Below are positions 53,500-63,421 of a DNA stretch of 64,000 nt, one piece after another. The DNA comes from an uncultured Commensalibacter sp. (GTDB lineage: Bacteria > Pseudomonadota > Alphaproteobacteria > Acetobacterales > Acetobacteraceae). The notes under the pieces are model-generated. The model searched no databases, had not been told where the DNA came from, and worked only from the letters and a program-made list of their open reading frames with translations. The stretch is taken from NCBI GenBank assembly GCA_945266285.1, contig CALYOP010000001.1, forward strand, positions 62,001 through 126,000, read 5' to 3'. The number at the start of each line of letters is the position of its first letter. The first letter of the stretch is position 1. The translations under genes and the position numbers were made by a program.

Positions 53500-55125
53500 T
53501 TAGGTTTTTGAACGATTTATTGCCTTGTTAATTAACTGTATTGTTTCCTCAATACCATATAATGCAATGAACATGCCGAAACGTGGCCCTTCTTTCTGAC
53601 CCAAAAGCACTTCATATAAACAACCGAACCAAGCTCTTAATGGTTCAAATTCATATTTCTTTCCGATTGAAAAAACTAAATTCTGTAATTCATCAGCATG
53701 CACTTCCTTATTTTTTAAGGAACTTATTTCTTGAGCCAAATCCTGCAATGCGGCTTTTTCATGTTCATCAGGCGCACGATATTCCTTCTTAGGACGGATA
53801 AAATCAGCATAATAAGCCAATGCATAATCTACAAGTTTTGCCAGCATTGGATTATTTTCAGCAGATACCTTAGCATCATAACGTTTTAAGAAACCCCAAA
53901 GTACTTCTGCACGTTCAGCATTCGCAACGCTTGCAAGATTAAGCAACATCGCAAATGAAATAGGGCTTCCTACCTTTTCAGGTAAGTGCTGTTTATGAAT
54001 AAACCAAGCGGGATTAGAAAAAATCTTATCCTTCTTCGCATCTTCTTCGATCGTTATATCTTTTTCCAAAGCCTGCAGGTCGGATACATTTTTCAGATAT
54101 TCATCAGTTGCTTTAGGAATAACATCAAAGAATAAACGTTTTGCCCGCTTTGGTGCGTTAAACATATATTGGGCTAAACTTTCTTCGGGTGCATAACGAA
54201 GCCATTCTTCAATAGATAAACCATTCCCTTTGGATTTGGAAATCTTCTGTCCTTTGTCATCCAGGAATAATTCATATGTCAGATTAACGGGGGGTCTTCC
54301 TCCTAAAATTCGGCAGATTTTTGATGATAACTTGACGCTATCAATTAAATCTTTACCTGACATTTCATAATCAACACCCAAGGCATACCAACGCATTGCC
54401 CAATCTGCTTTCCATTGAAGCTTAACTTGTCCACCTTTGACCTGAGTTTCAAAAGCTTTGCCATTTTCATCACGCCATTGAACGGTACCATTTACCGGAT
54501 CAATTTTATCCATGGCAACCTGCATCACAATACCTGTTTCAGGGTGAATAGGTAAAATGGGAGAATAACTCGCCCGCCGTTCTTCTCTTAAAGTTGCACC
54601 AACAACAGATACGATTTCATCATGAACTTCAAGAACGCGTTTTAAAGCAGCATCAAAACGTCCTTTGTTATAATAATCTGTTGCAGAGGCGAATTCATAT
54701 TTAAATCCAAAACGATCCAAAAAAGAACAAAGCTGAGCGTTATTATGTGCTCCAAAAGAATCATGCGTTCCAAAGGGATCGGGTATTCGTGACAGCGGTT
54801 TGCCTAGATGTTGGCGCAACATCTCCTGATTAGGAACATTATCAGGAACCTTGCGCAATCCATCCATATCATCAGAAAAAGCAAGGATATAAGCCTGTTT
54901 ACTTGTTAAAACCTGATAAGCCTGCAATACCCAGGATGTTCTGGCCACTTCACCAAAAGTTCCGATATGTGGTAATCCAGACGGTCCGTATCCTGTTTCT
55001 AACAAAGCAGGTTTGTCAGATTTATCCTGTTTACCGTCAAGATGTTCTATAAGCCGTACAGCCTCTTCAAAAGGCCAAGCCTTTGGGACAGAAGAAAGAG
55101 AAGAAAAATTACTTTTAGACATCAT
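53500..55125 (-). CDS. lysS: Lysyl-tRNA synthetase, class I
   Basis: Class I-type LysRS (LysK), structurally unrelated to the class II enzyme of E. coli; this form is found in archaea, spirochaetes and many alphaproteobacteria. 541 residues from ATG 55125 (MMSKSNFSSLSSVPKAWPFEEA); the frame is open to 55221 but that N-terminus looks unlike the family. Signatures: GYGPSGLPHIGTFGEV (HIGH variant HIGT) and GQKISKSKGNGLS (KMSKS variant KISKS). The C-terminal helical anticodon-binding domain is complete. It is directly upstream of mprF, whose full-length relatives use Lys-tRNA as substrate. Confidence 0.94.
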   Translation of the reverse strand: MMSKSNFSSLSSVPKAWPFEEAVRLIEHLDGKQDKSDKPALLETGYGPSGLPHIGTFGEVARTSWVLQAYQVLTSKQAYILAFSDDMDGLRKVPDNVPNQEMLRQHLGKPLSRIPDPFGTHDSFGAHNNAQLCSFLDRFGFKYEFASATDYYNKGRFDAALKRVLEVHDEIVSVVGATLREERRASYSPILPIHPETGIVMQVAMDKIDPVNGTVQWRDENGKAFETQVKGGQVKLQWKADWAMRWYALGVDYEMSGKDLIDSVKLSSKICRILGGRPPVNLTYELFLDDKGQKISKSKGNGLSIEEWLRYAPEESLAQYMFNAPKRAKRLFFDVIPKATDEYLKNVSDLQALEKDITIEEDAKKDKIFSNPAWFIHKQHLPEKVGSPISFAMLLNLASVANAERAEVLWGFLKRYDAKVSAENNPMLAKLVDYALAYYADFIRPKKEYRAPDEHEKAALQDLAQEISSLKNKEVHADELQNLVFSIGKKYEFEPLRAWFGCLYEVLLGQKEGPRFGMFIALYGIEETIQLINKAINRSKT

Positions 55126-55241
55126 TTTACAGACACTATAAACAGGCCTGTCCTCCAAAATGGTTGGTGATAAATATAACCCTCTGTTACTAACCAAGAG
55201 TCGATAAGACAAACAAGTCATTTGTCACTATAATTTTTAAA

Positions 55242-58088
55242 ATGTTGGAAAAATCGTCTATTTTATCAAATAATCCTGCCTTAATTGCCCACCGAGGTCG
55301 CGGTTCTCTCCTTACACCTGATGGAGAATTGCTGGATCTGGATTCGGCAGAACTTTTAGAAGCGCTCAGACAACTCCCGCCTCCTGTGGTCGTTCATGCC
55401 CCTTTAACTCGACGTTTATTGGGCTTCAACAAAGCTCAACAAACCGAAGACTGGCTTGATTTGTTAGAACTTGCAGCTTTTGTTTTTCCGGCAACTGCTT
55501 TTGGGCCAACGCCTCGTGGTTTAGCAATGGGCATGAATATACCGATACCTGATAACCCAGAAGCTGACTTCTTACCCATTATTAGTCAAAAATTATGCGC
55601 GTGTTTATCTAACCAACATCAACAAAATCCTTCAGAAACCGTAAATGCATTAGCTGCAACTCTTTATTATGCGCATTGGAACTGGGCGCCCCTTGTTCTT
55701 AAGCTTTTAGGCATAACGTTGCCGCTTAGTGCGGATGTTCTTCAACCAATTGATGCTTTGAAAATATGGTATAGATTACCAAAATGGGAAGAATATCCAC
55801 CGCGTCCACAACCTAAAAGCCTATCGGTTCATCATTCCGAAGCCCGCAACCGACTCTCAGAAATGCTTGGAACCGATGCCGAAATCCGATCAGGCCAAAC
55901 CGATTTTGTCGATATAGCGTGTTTTGCTTTTGAACCACGTGATCAAATTGGTCATCCTAATGTCGTATTAGCCGAAGCGGGAACGGGAACCGGTAAAACT
56001 TTGGCTTACATCGCACCAGCCAGTATATGGGCCGAAAAAAATGATGGTTCGGTATGGATTAACACCTACACACGACACCTACAACGGCAAATTGAAAACG
56101 AATTCCGTCGTCTATATCCAGATAAACAAGAACGGCACCAACATATCGTCGTCCGTAAAGGACGTGAAAACTATTTATGCCTTCTTAATATGGAAGACAT
56201 GATTCGCTCTTTTCCGAAAAATTTGCAGAACAATACACCTCATCGACAACGTATCGCTTTTTCCCTAATCAGTCTTTGGGCAGAGTACACCGATGATGGT
56301 GATTTATTTGGTGGCGATTTGCCCAGTTGGTTCAACGAGTTATTTGGCCATCATTTACTTTCTTCTTTGGCGCAACGACGTGGTGAATGTATCCATGGTG
56401 CTTGCCCGCATTATCAAAGATGTTTCGTAGAAACTTCGATCCGACGTGCACAACAAGCGGATATTGTGATTGCCAATCATGCACTCGTCATAAACCAAAT
56501 ATCACGAATGCAACCACAAGAAGAAGCAACTGATCAACCGCTACCTACACGTTACATTTTTGATGAAGGTCATCATTTACTTGATGCCGCCGATAAGGCT
56601 TATTCTGTTGCACTTTCTGGTATTGAAGGTTATGAGCTGCGCCGTTGGTTATTGGGTGCTGAAGGTGCGAAATCACGATCTAAAGGACTACGTCGACGAA
56701 TTGAAGATTTAATTGTTGGCAATCCTTCGCTGGAAAATCCTTTAGAAGAAGCATTACTGGCTGCTCATATTTTGCCAAATGTAAACTGGCTTACGAAAAT
56801 TGTTGAACCGCCATCTGATAATGTGGTTAAAGACGAAAACCCTTACGAAGCATTCATTTCCTCTGTATATAAGCAAATATTAGCGCGTTCTGCACATAGT
56901 GAAAAAACAAATGGTTGGTTATGGCATAAGGAATGTGACTTATTTCCACCCTTATCAGAGCTAACGGATGCTGCCAAAAATTTAGTAATCGCGATCGATA
57001 AAATTATAATTCCGTTACGAAAATTTATAAATCAGCTTGAAAAAACGCTTGAAAAAGAAAGCACCCATCTTGATAAACTAACACAAGACCGCATTGAAAC
57101 GCTGATTGCATCAATTCAACATCGTGCTTTAAATCCATTAATTAATTGGTTGAATTTGTTACATTTAATCATTCAACCCTTACAAGAAGAATCCTCTACT
57201 TATATTGATTTTCTCAGCGTAACCCGTCACCTAAACGGCAAGATTGAGGATATAGGATTATATCATCATTGGATCGACCCAACATTGCCCTTAATGTCAG
57301 TACTTGGATATCAAGCCCATGGAATGCTCATTACTTCGGCTACTCTCCGCGATGAGGGAAATAACAATACAGAAGATTCATGGAATACAGCCGAATGCCG
57401 CGTTGGAACCGTTCATCTCAATACCTCTCCCATCCGTGCAGCTTTAGGAAGTCCCTTTGATTACGCTGAACAGGCAAGAGTTTATATCATTACCGATGTT
57501 AATCAGAACTCCCTCTTAAGCCTTGCTTCTGCCTATCGAACATTATTCATGGCATCCAAAGGGGGTGGACTTGGGTTATTTACAGCTATCCATCGATTAA
57601 GAGCTGTTTATCAGGAAATATCCAAACCTTTAGAACAAGCAGGCATTCCCTTATTTGCGCAACATATTGATTTAATGAATAATGCCAGTCTTGTGGACCT
57701 TTTTCGTATCGAACGCCATTCATGTCTTTTAGGAACGGATGCTATGCGCGATGGTATTGATATTCCTGGAGAAGCATTACGATTAGTCGTTTTTGAACGG
57801 GTACCTTGGCCAAGACCTGATATTTTACATCGTGAACGTCGTCGATATTTTTCAGCCTCTTCACCACGTTCTTATGATGAACAAATAGCCAGACTTAAAT
57901 TAAGGCAAGCTTTTGGACGGCTTATTCGTAGTAAAAAAGATCATGGTGTTTTTGTAATACTGGATCGACGCACCCCGACACGACTTTTATCCGCTTTTCC
58001 AAAAGAGGTTCCAATTGAAAGGTTACCTTTAGAAGAAGCAGTTTTGGGTATTCAAGCATTTTATGATGTTGAATCTAACAATCCATAA
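55242..58088 (+). CDS. DinG-like ATP-dependent DNA helicase
   Basis: 948-residue XPD/DinG-family helicase. An N-terminal extension of about 230 residues (IAHRGRGSLLTPDGELLDLDSAELLEALRQLPPPVVVHAP) precedes Walker A AEAGTGTGKTLAYIAP. Four Cys fitting the iron-sulfur domain occur at ENYLCLLNMED, GECIHGACPHYQRCF. Motif II is FDEGHH (DEAH-like), then ITSATLRDEG and C-terminal motifs LGTDAMRDGIDIPGE and RQAFGRLIRSKKDHG. Likely a 5'-3' helicase in repair. Its start is 116 bases from the divergent lysS start, so the two share a promoter region. Confidence 0.87.
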   Translation: MLEKSSILSNNPALIAHRGRGSLLTPDGELLDLDSAELLEALRQLPPPVVVHAPLTRRLLGFNKAQQTEDWLDLLELAAFVFPATAFGPTPRGLAMGMNIPIPDNPEADFLPIISQKLCACLSNQHQQNPSETVNALAATLYYAHWNWAPLVLKLLGITLPLSADVLQPIDALKIWYRLPKWEEYPPRPQPKSLSVHHSEARNRLSEMLGTDAEIRSGQTDFVDIACFAFEPRDQIGHPNVVLAEAGTGTGKTLAYIAPASIWAEKNDGSVWINTYTRHLQRQIENEFRRLYPDKQERHQHIVVRKGRENYLCLLNMEDMIRSFPKNLQNNTPHRQRIAFSLISLWAEYTDDGDLFGGDLPSWFNELFGHHLLSSLAQRRGECIHGACPHYQRCFVETSIRRAQQADIVIANHALVINQISRMQPQEEATDQPLPTRYIFDEGHHLLDAADKAYSVALSGIEGYELRRWLLGAEGAKSRSKGLRRRIEDLIVGNPSLENPLEEALLAAHILPNVNWLTKIVEPPSDNVVKDENPYEAFISSVYKQILARSAHSEKTNGWLWHKECDLFPPLSELTDAAKNLVIAIDKIIIPLRKFINQLEKTLEKESTHLDKLTQDRIETLIASIQHRALNPLINWLNLLHLIIQPLQEESSTYIDFLSVTRHLNGKIEDIGLYHHWIDPTLPLMSVLGYQAHGMLITSATLRDEGNNNTEDSWNTAECRVGTVHLNTSPIRAALGSPFDYAEQARVYIITDVNQNSLLSLASAYRTLFMASKGGGLGLFTAIHRLRAVYQEISKPLEQAGIPLFAQHIDLMNNASLVDLFRIERHSCLLGTDAMRDGIDIPGEALRLVVFERVPWPRPDILHRERRRYFSASSPRSYDEQIARLKLRQAFGRLIRSKKDHGVFVILDRRTPTRLLSAFPKEVPIERLPLEEAVLGIQAFYDVESNNP

Positions 58089-58101
58089 CATATAAAAAAC
58101 A

Positions 58102-58126
58102 AAACCGGTCCATATTGAACCGGTTT
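58102..58126 (-). terminator. Hairpin between dinG-like gene and cspA
   Basis: AAACCGGT, nine-base loop, ACCGGTTT. On the minus strand it is followed by TGTTTTTTATATG, so it probably ends the cspA transcript; it may also act on the plus strand. Confidence 0.7.
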
Positions 58127-58174
58127 GCTTACGGTAAAAAGATAACTCTTATACCAGTAATTTAAAGCGTAATC

Positions 58175-58378
58175 TTACAAAGGCTTTAAATTGGCTGCAG
58201 CAGCCTTGCCCCGTTCTGTTACGATTTCGTAGCTGACGCGTTGATTTTCTTTCAACTCACGCAATCCAGCTGCTTGAACAGCAGTGATATGAACGAAAAC
58301 GTCCTTACCACCTTCTTCGGGAACAATAAAACCAAATCCTTTTGTAGGATTAAACCACTTCACGGTTCCAGTATGCAT
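58175..58378 (-). CDS. cspA: Cold-shock domain protein
   Basis: 67-residue single OB-fold nucleic acid chaperone. The RNP1 motif KGFGFI and RNP2-like VFVHITAV are present in the standard spacing ([15 protein letters not shown]). Cold-shock family proteins melt RNA structure; whether this copy is cold-induced cannot be told. Not part of an operon; a terminator hairpin lies about 50 bases after the stop. Confidence 0.95.
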   Translation of the reverse strand: MHTGTVKWFNPTKGFGFIVPEEGGKDVFVHITAVQAAGLRELKENQRVSYEIVTERGKAAAANLKPL

Positions 58379-58553
58379 TAACCGCGTATCCTTATTAATA
58401 GCATACCAAGCTTTAATAATAAGCCTGATATAGAGTTACATTATCAAAACGAACGAGTCCGTTTTACTTATTTTACAAAAAGATAACACTTTCTGTAACC
58501 TTGATTCAGTCATAAAAAACAAAGTATGTCAAACGAAATATAGTTACTACTTT

Positions 58554-58590
58554 ATTAAAAAAACCGGCGCCTTACAAAAGACGCCGGTTT
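58554..58590 (-). terminator. Rho-independent terminator of groESL
   Basis: On the minus strand AAACCGGCG, 12-base loop, CGCCGGTTT then a T-run. Nine GC-rich pairs, 47 bases after groEL. Confidence 0.92.
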
Positions 58591-58636
58591 CTTAAAAGAA
58601 AACTATTTTCTTTTTAATTTAGCATAGCGGCTTGGA

Positions 58637-60307
<1,671 letters not shown>

Positions 60308-60330
60308 TTAGGTCAAATAACGTTTAAGGA

Positions 60331-60621
60331 TTAACCAACAATCCCCATAATGTCGCTTTCTTTCATGATCAAAAGCTCTTCACCATCGAGTTTGACCTCT
60401 GTTCCAGACCATTTGCCAAACAGAACTTTATCCCCTTCTTTCACTTCAAGAGGAACGACTTGGCCCTGTTCATTACGTGCACCTGGTCCAACAGCGATGA
60501 CTTCACCTTCTTGAGGTTTTTCTTTTGCTGTGTCAGGAATAATGATACCACCAGCGGTCTTTTCTTCGCTATTTAGCCGACGAACGACCACACGGTCGTG
60601 TAAAGGACGAAATTTCGCCAT
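60331..60621 (-). CDS. groES: Co-chaperonin GroES (10 kDa)
   Basis: Lid of the GroEL chamber, 96 residues. Sequence [27 protein letters not shown] includes the mobile loop, and the roof loop and C-terminus [16 protein letters not shown] are standard. The start is ATG 60621 with GGAG eight bases upstream; the open frame to 60666 adds 15 residues unlike the family. First gene of groESL. Confidence 0.97.
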   Translation of the reverse strand: MAKFRPLHDRVVVRRLNSEEKTAGGIIIPDTAKEKPQEGEVIAVGPGARNEQGQVVPLEVKEGDKVLFGKWSGTEVKLDGEELLIMKESDIMGIVG

Positions 60622-60709
60622 TTGGATTGCTCCATCTCTGTTAATAATGCCCTCGTAAAGCAGCATTATGGGTTAACTACGCGCGTTTTGCCGCGTTATC
60701 TGTAATGAT

Positions 60710-60736
60710 TTAGCAATCTCGTATTGTGAGTGCTAA
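60710..60736 (-). promoter_or_regulatory. CIRCE operator, groES-proximal
   Basis: TTAGCAATC-N9-GAGTGCTAA, matching the HrcA operator TTAGCACTC-N9-GAGTGCTAA with one mismatch in the left arm as written. It lies 89 bases upstream of the groES start, probably near the transcription start. hrcA itself is not in the window. Confidence 0.93.
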
Positions 60737-60778
60737 CCGTTTCAACTTATGACTTATTATATTCTCTGTCAAGTATTT
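60737..60778 (-). promoter_or_regulatory. Likely groESL promoter between two CIRCE elements
   Basis: On the minus strand CTTGACA (TTGACA at 60772-60767) begins just downstream of the distal CIRCE, followed by AT-rich sequence with ATAAGT about 16 bases on. The CTTGA start could also fit an RpoH-type -35. Exact sigma factor and start are inferred. Confidence 0.5.
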
Positions 60779-60805
60779 TTAGCACTCTCATCGTTAAAGT
60801 GCTAA
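60779..60805 (-). promoter_or_regulatory. Second CIRCE operator, distal
   Basis: TTAGCACTC-N9-AAGTGCTAA, one mismatch in the right arm as written. It lies 42 bases from the first CIRCE and on the other side of the likely promoter, so HrcA could clamp the promoter from both sides. Confidence 0.9.
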
Positions 60806-60918
60806 TCCTAGAATACTAGCAATTTTACTCAATTTTCCATAATTTTTATTTTTAGCCTTTAACTTCTATGGCAAAATACTTACGATATTATTCTTAAATT
60901 TCTGGAAGGCAAAAACAC

Positions 60919-61581
60919 ATGGGGCAAAATATTTCTTTAACTGCTTCAGACGGACATCATCTTTCAGCTTACGAAGCTGGTAAAGCCGACGATCGTTACG
61001 CGCTGGTAGTACTACAAGAAATTTTCGGTGTTAATCATCATATTCGCAGTGTCTGTGATCGATTTTCTGCTCAAGGTTATCATGTGATTGCACCTGCGCT
61101 ATTTGACAGGGTCAAAGGCAATGTTCAACTTGATTATGATAAAGAAGGTATCAAAACAGGCATTGAAATTCGTTCCCTTATCGAATCGGAAAAAACCTTG
61201 CTTGATATTATTGCCGCAGCCAAATTCCTTAAGGCAAAAAAAGTTGGCATCGTGGGTTATTGCTGGGGCGGTTCATTAAGCTGGCGTGCAGCAACACAAA
61301 CCGATATTTTTTCAGCAGCAAGTTGCTGGTATGGTGCGCAAATTCCTCAATTAAAAGATGTGAAGGCTAATTGCCCCGTGCAGATGCATTTTGGTGGACG
61401 TGATGAAAGCATTCCGCTTAAGGAAGTCGAAAAGATCCGTGCCAGTCAACCCAATGCAGAAATTTATATCTACGAAAACGCCAATCATGGTTTTGGTTGT
61501 GCTGAACGTTCTGATTATAATGAAATCGCTTATAAACTGGCCCAACATCGAACCTTGGATTTTTTTAAAAAATACTTATAA
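60919..61581 (+). CDS. Dienelactone hydrolase family protein
   Basis: 220-residue alpha/beta hydrolase with the dienelactone hydrolase triad: Cys in VGYCWGGS, Asp in FGGRDESIP and His in NANHGFGC. No signal peptide. GGAAGG lies about ten bases before the ATG. The true substrate of such chromosomal enzymes is usually unknown. It precedes nemR by about 55 bases containing an imperfect hairpin; a link to electrophile detoxification is only a guess from context. Confidence 0.88.
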   Translation: MGQNISLTASDGHHLSAYEAGKADDRYALVVLQEIFGVNHHIRSVCDRFSAQGYHVIAPALFDRVKGNVQLDYDKEGIKTGIEIRSLIESEKTLLDIIAAAKFLKAKKVGIVGYCWGGSLSWRAATQTDIFSAASCWYGAQIPQLKDVKANCPVQMHFGGRDESIPLKEVEKIRASQPNAEIYIYENANHGFGCAERSDYNEIAYKLAQHRTLDFFKKYL

Positions 61582-61582
61582 C

Positions 61583-61618
61583 AAATAAGAAAGGCGAATT
61601 TACACGCCCTTCTTATTT
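61583..61618 (+). terminator. Hairpin after the dienelactone hydrolase gene
   Basis: AAATAAGAAAGGCG, eight-base loop, CGCCCTTCTTATTT: fourteen positions with one mismatch. The final TTATTTTC is T-rich. The nemR start lies only 18 bases further, so either nemR relies on read-through or its promoter overlaps this hairpin. Confidence 0.6.
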
Positions 61619-61635
61619 TCCGCTATAGTATCTTC

Positions 61636-62217
61636 ATGTCGCTGAATTACGATCAAAAAAAATTACATCTTCTTAAAACAGGAGAAGAAGTCCTAGCCAA
61701 ATATGGATTTACTGGGCTGGGACTTTCGAAATTGCTGCAAATTTCTGGTATTCCAAAAGGTTCTTTTTATTATTATTTTTCTTCTAAAGAAGAATATGGT
61801 GTTGCTGTGATTGAGTATTATATTGCTCAGCAATTAGCATATATGAAGTCCCTCTTTTCCAATACCAATTTTACAATGCGGGAAAAATTAATATGTTATT
61901 GGAAAAACTGGTATACCAGTCAATGTCTTGATGAGTGTAAAGGGCGATGCTTGATCGTTAAACTCAGCTGCGAAGTCGCTGATTTTTCAACATCCATGCG
62001 TATAGCGTTTTGCAAAGGAATTGATCAAATTATCGTATTACTTTGTGATGCAATTACACAGGGGCAACAAGATGGAACAATTTCCGAAACGTTGAACGCT
62101 CAGCAAACAGCAAAGCAACTTTATCAACAATGGTTAGGGGCTAGCCTGGTCGTTAAGTTACAACATCGAGAAGAATCCTTCGCAATAGCAATGGAGCTGA
62201 CGGAATCCATCCTTTAA
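61636..62217 (+). CDS. nemR: TetR family regulator, NemR-like
   Basis: 193 residues. The N-terminal helix-turn-helix reads LGLSKLLQISGIPKGSFYYYFSSKEEYG. The ligand domain contains a cysteine-rich stretch (SQCLDECKGRCLIVKLSCEVADF) that corresponds, from memory, to the redox-sensing Cys region of E. coli NemR, which responds to electrophiles and hypochlorite. The gene directly precedes an old yellow enzyme gene, with a NemR-box-like palindrome between them. No good ribosome site before the ATG. Assignment as NemR is based on domain plus context. Confidence 0.8.
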   Translation: MSLNYDQKKLHLLKTGEEVLAKYGFTGLGLSKLLQISGIPKGSFYYYFSSKEEYGVAVIEYYIAQQLAYMKSLFSNTNFTMREKLICYWKNWYTSQCLDECKGRCLIVKLSCEVADFSTSMRIAFCKGIDQIIVLLCDAITQGQQDGTISETLNAQQTAKQLYQQWLGASLVVKLQHREESFAIAMELTESIL

Positions 62218-62233
62218 GTTTTTAGTTGCTCTG

Positions 62234-62280
62234 TTGACACGATTTAGGATTCTGTTTATTAATTATAGACGACCGGTCTA
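62234..62280 (+). promoter_or_regulatory. nemA promoter with NemR-type operator
   Basis: TTGACA at 62234-62239, 17-base spacer, TATTAA at 62257-62262, then the near-palindrome TAGACGACCGGTCTA at 62266-62280 at the expected transcription start. The E. coli NemR box is TAGACC-N4-GGTCTA; the right half matches fully, the left half is one base short. Binding here would block transcription start. Confidence 0.72.
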
Positions 62281-62320
62281 CTAAAATAAATAACATATTA
62301 ATAAAAAAGGATTCCCCTCT

Positions 62321-63418
62321 ATGCCAACACTTTTTGATCCGATTACGTTAGGTGATATTCGGGCTTCAAACCGTATTTTGATGGCCCCTTTAACACGTGC
62401 TCGTGCTACCCGACATCACGTTCCCACTGCTATGATGATTGATTATTATCATCTTAGAGCTTCAGCAGGATTAATCATTTCCGAAGGAACTGGTATTTCA
62501 CAAGAGGGTATGGGATGGCCTTATGCACCAGGTATCTGGAACCAAGAACAAATCGCCGCATGGAAACCAATCACGCAAGCAGTACATGATAAAGGCGGAA
62601 AAATAATCTGTCAGTTATGGCATATGGGTCGTCTCGTACATCCGTCTTTTTATCCCTCGCCCATTTCTGCTTCAGCAACAACCGCACCACATTATGCGTA
62701 TACTTATGACGGAAAGAAACCCTATGCCCAAGCACGTGCTTTACCTATTAAGGAAATTCCACGTGTATTAAATGATTTTGCACAAGCAGCTTCAAACGCA
62801 ATCAAAGCAGGGTTTGACGGAGTACAAATTCATGCAGCAAATGGCTATTTAATTGATGAATTTTTACGTAATGGCACTAATTTGCGTCAAGACGAATATG
62901 GGGGCAGCATTGAAAATCGTATCCGTTTATTAGTAGAAGTTACCCGCGCTGTCTGTCAAACGATTGGTAGTGGAAAAACATCCGTTCGGTTATCACCTAA
63001 TGAACCAGCACAAGGCGTTTTTGATACAAATCCCGTTCCATTATTTACGGCTGCAGCTCGTGCTTTGGCTGAAGAAAAAATTGCTTTTCTAGAAGTTCGT
63101 GAACCTATTAAGCACACAAATTATTTTGCCATGAAAGATGTGACCGATGAAACGCTATATCCACCCATTTCACCAGCAATGCGCAAAGCATTTTCTGGCG
63201 CATTTGTCATGAATTCTGCTTATAATGGTAAAACAGCGCAAGAGGCTGTCAAACGAGGAGACGCCGATGCGATTGCCTTTGGACGTCCTTATATTTCTAA
63301 TCCTGATTTAGTAGAGAAAATCAAAGCAGGAATACCATTTGCAAAAGATGACCAAAAAACTTGGTATACTCAAGGCATTGAGGGATATTTGGATTATCCC
63401 TTAATGAATGAAAAATAA
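62321..63418 (+). CDS. nemA: Old yellow enzyme family flavoprotein (N-ethylmaleimide reductase-like)
   Basis: FMN-dependent NAD(P)H alkene reductase, 365 residues. N-terminal LFDPITLGDIRASNRILMAPLTRARA, the substrate-binding His-Ala-Ala-Asn in VQIHAANGYLIDEFL, and GGSIENRIRLL followed by the phosphate-binding region FGRPYISNPDLVEKI. Reduces activated double bonds such as quinones, maleimides and nitro compounds. AAGGA precedes the ATG. Regulated most likely by the adjacent NemR-like repressor. It ends three bases from the convergent mtnP gene. Confidence 0.92.
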   Translation: MPTLFDPITLGDIRASNRILMAPLTRARATRHHVPTAMMIDYYHLRASAGLIISEGTGISQEGMGWPYAPGIWNQEQIAAWKPITQAVHDKGGKIICQLWHMGRLVHPSFYPSPISASATTAPHYAYTYDGKKPYAQARALPIKEIPRVLNDFAQAASNAIKAGFDGVQIHAANGYLIDEFLRNGTNLRQDEYGGSIENRIRLLVEVTRAVCQTIGSGKTSVRLSPNEPAQGVFDTNPVPLFTAAARALAEEKIAFLEVREPIKHTNYFAMKDVTDETLYPPISPAMRKAFSGAFVMNSAYNGKTAQEAVKRGDADAIAFGRPYISNPDLVEKIKAGIPFAKDDQKTWYTQGIEGYLDYPLMNEK

Positions 63419-63421
63419 TCT

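Noticed and set aside
55126-55221. 32-residue N-terminal extension of class I lysS
   Set aside because: Residues are unlike the family; ATG 55125 or 55122 gives the normal start.
60756-60772. TTGACA and TATAAT close together before groES as a -35/-10 pair
   Set aside because: The spacing is only five bases; they cannot be used together as a sigma-70 promoter.
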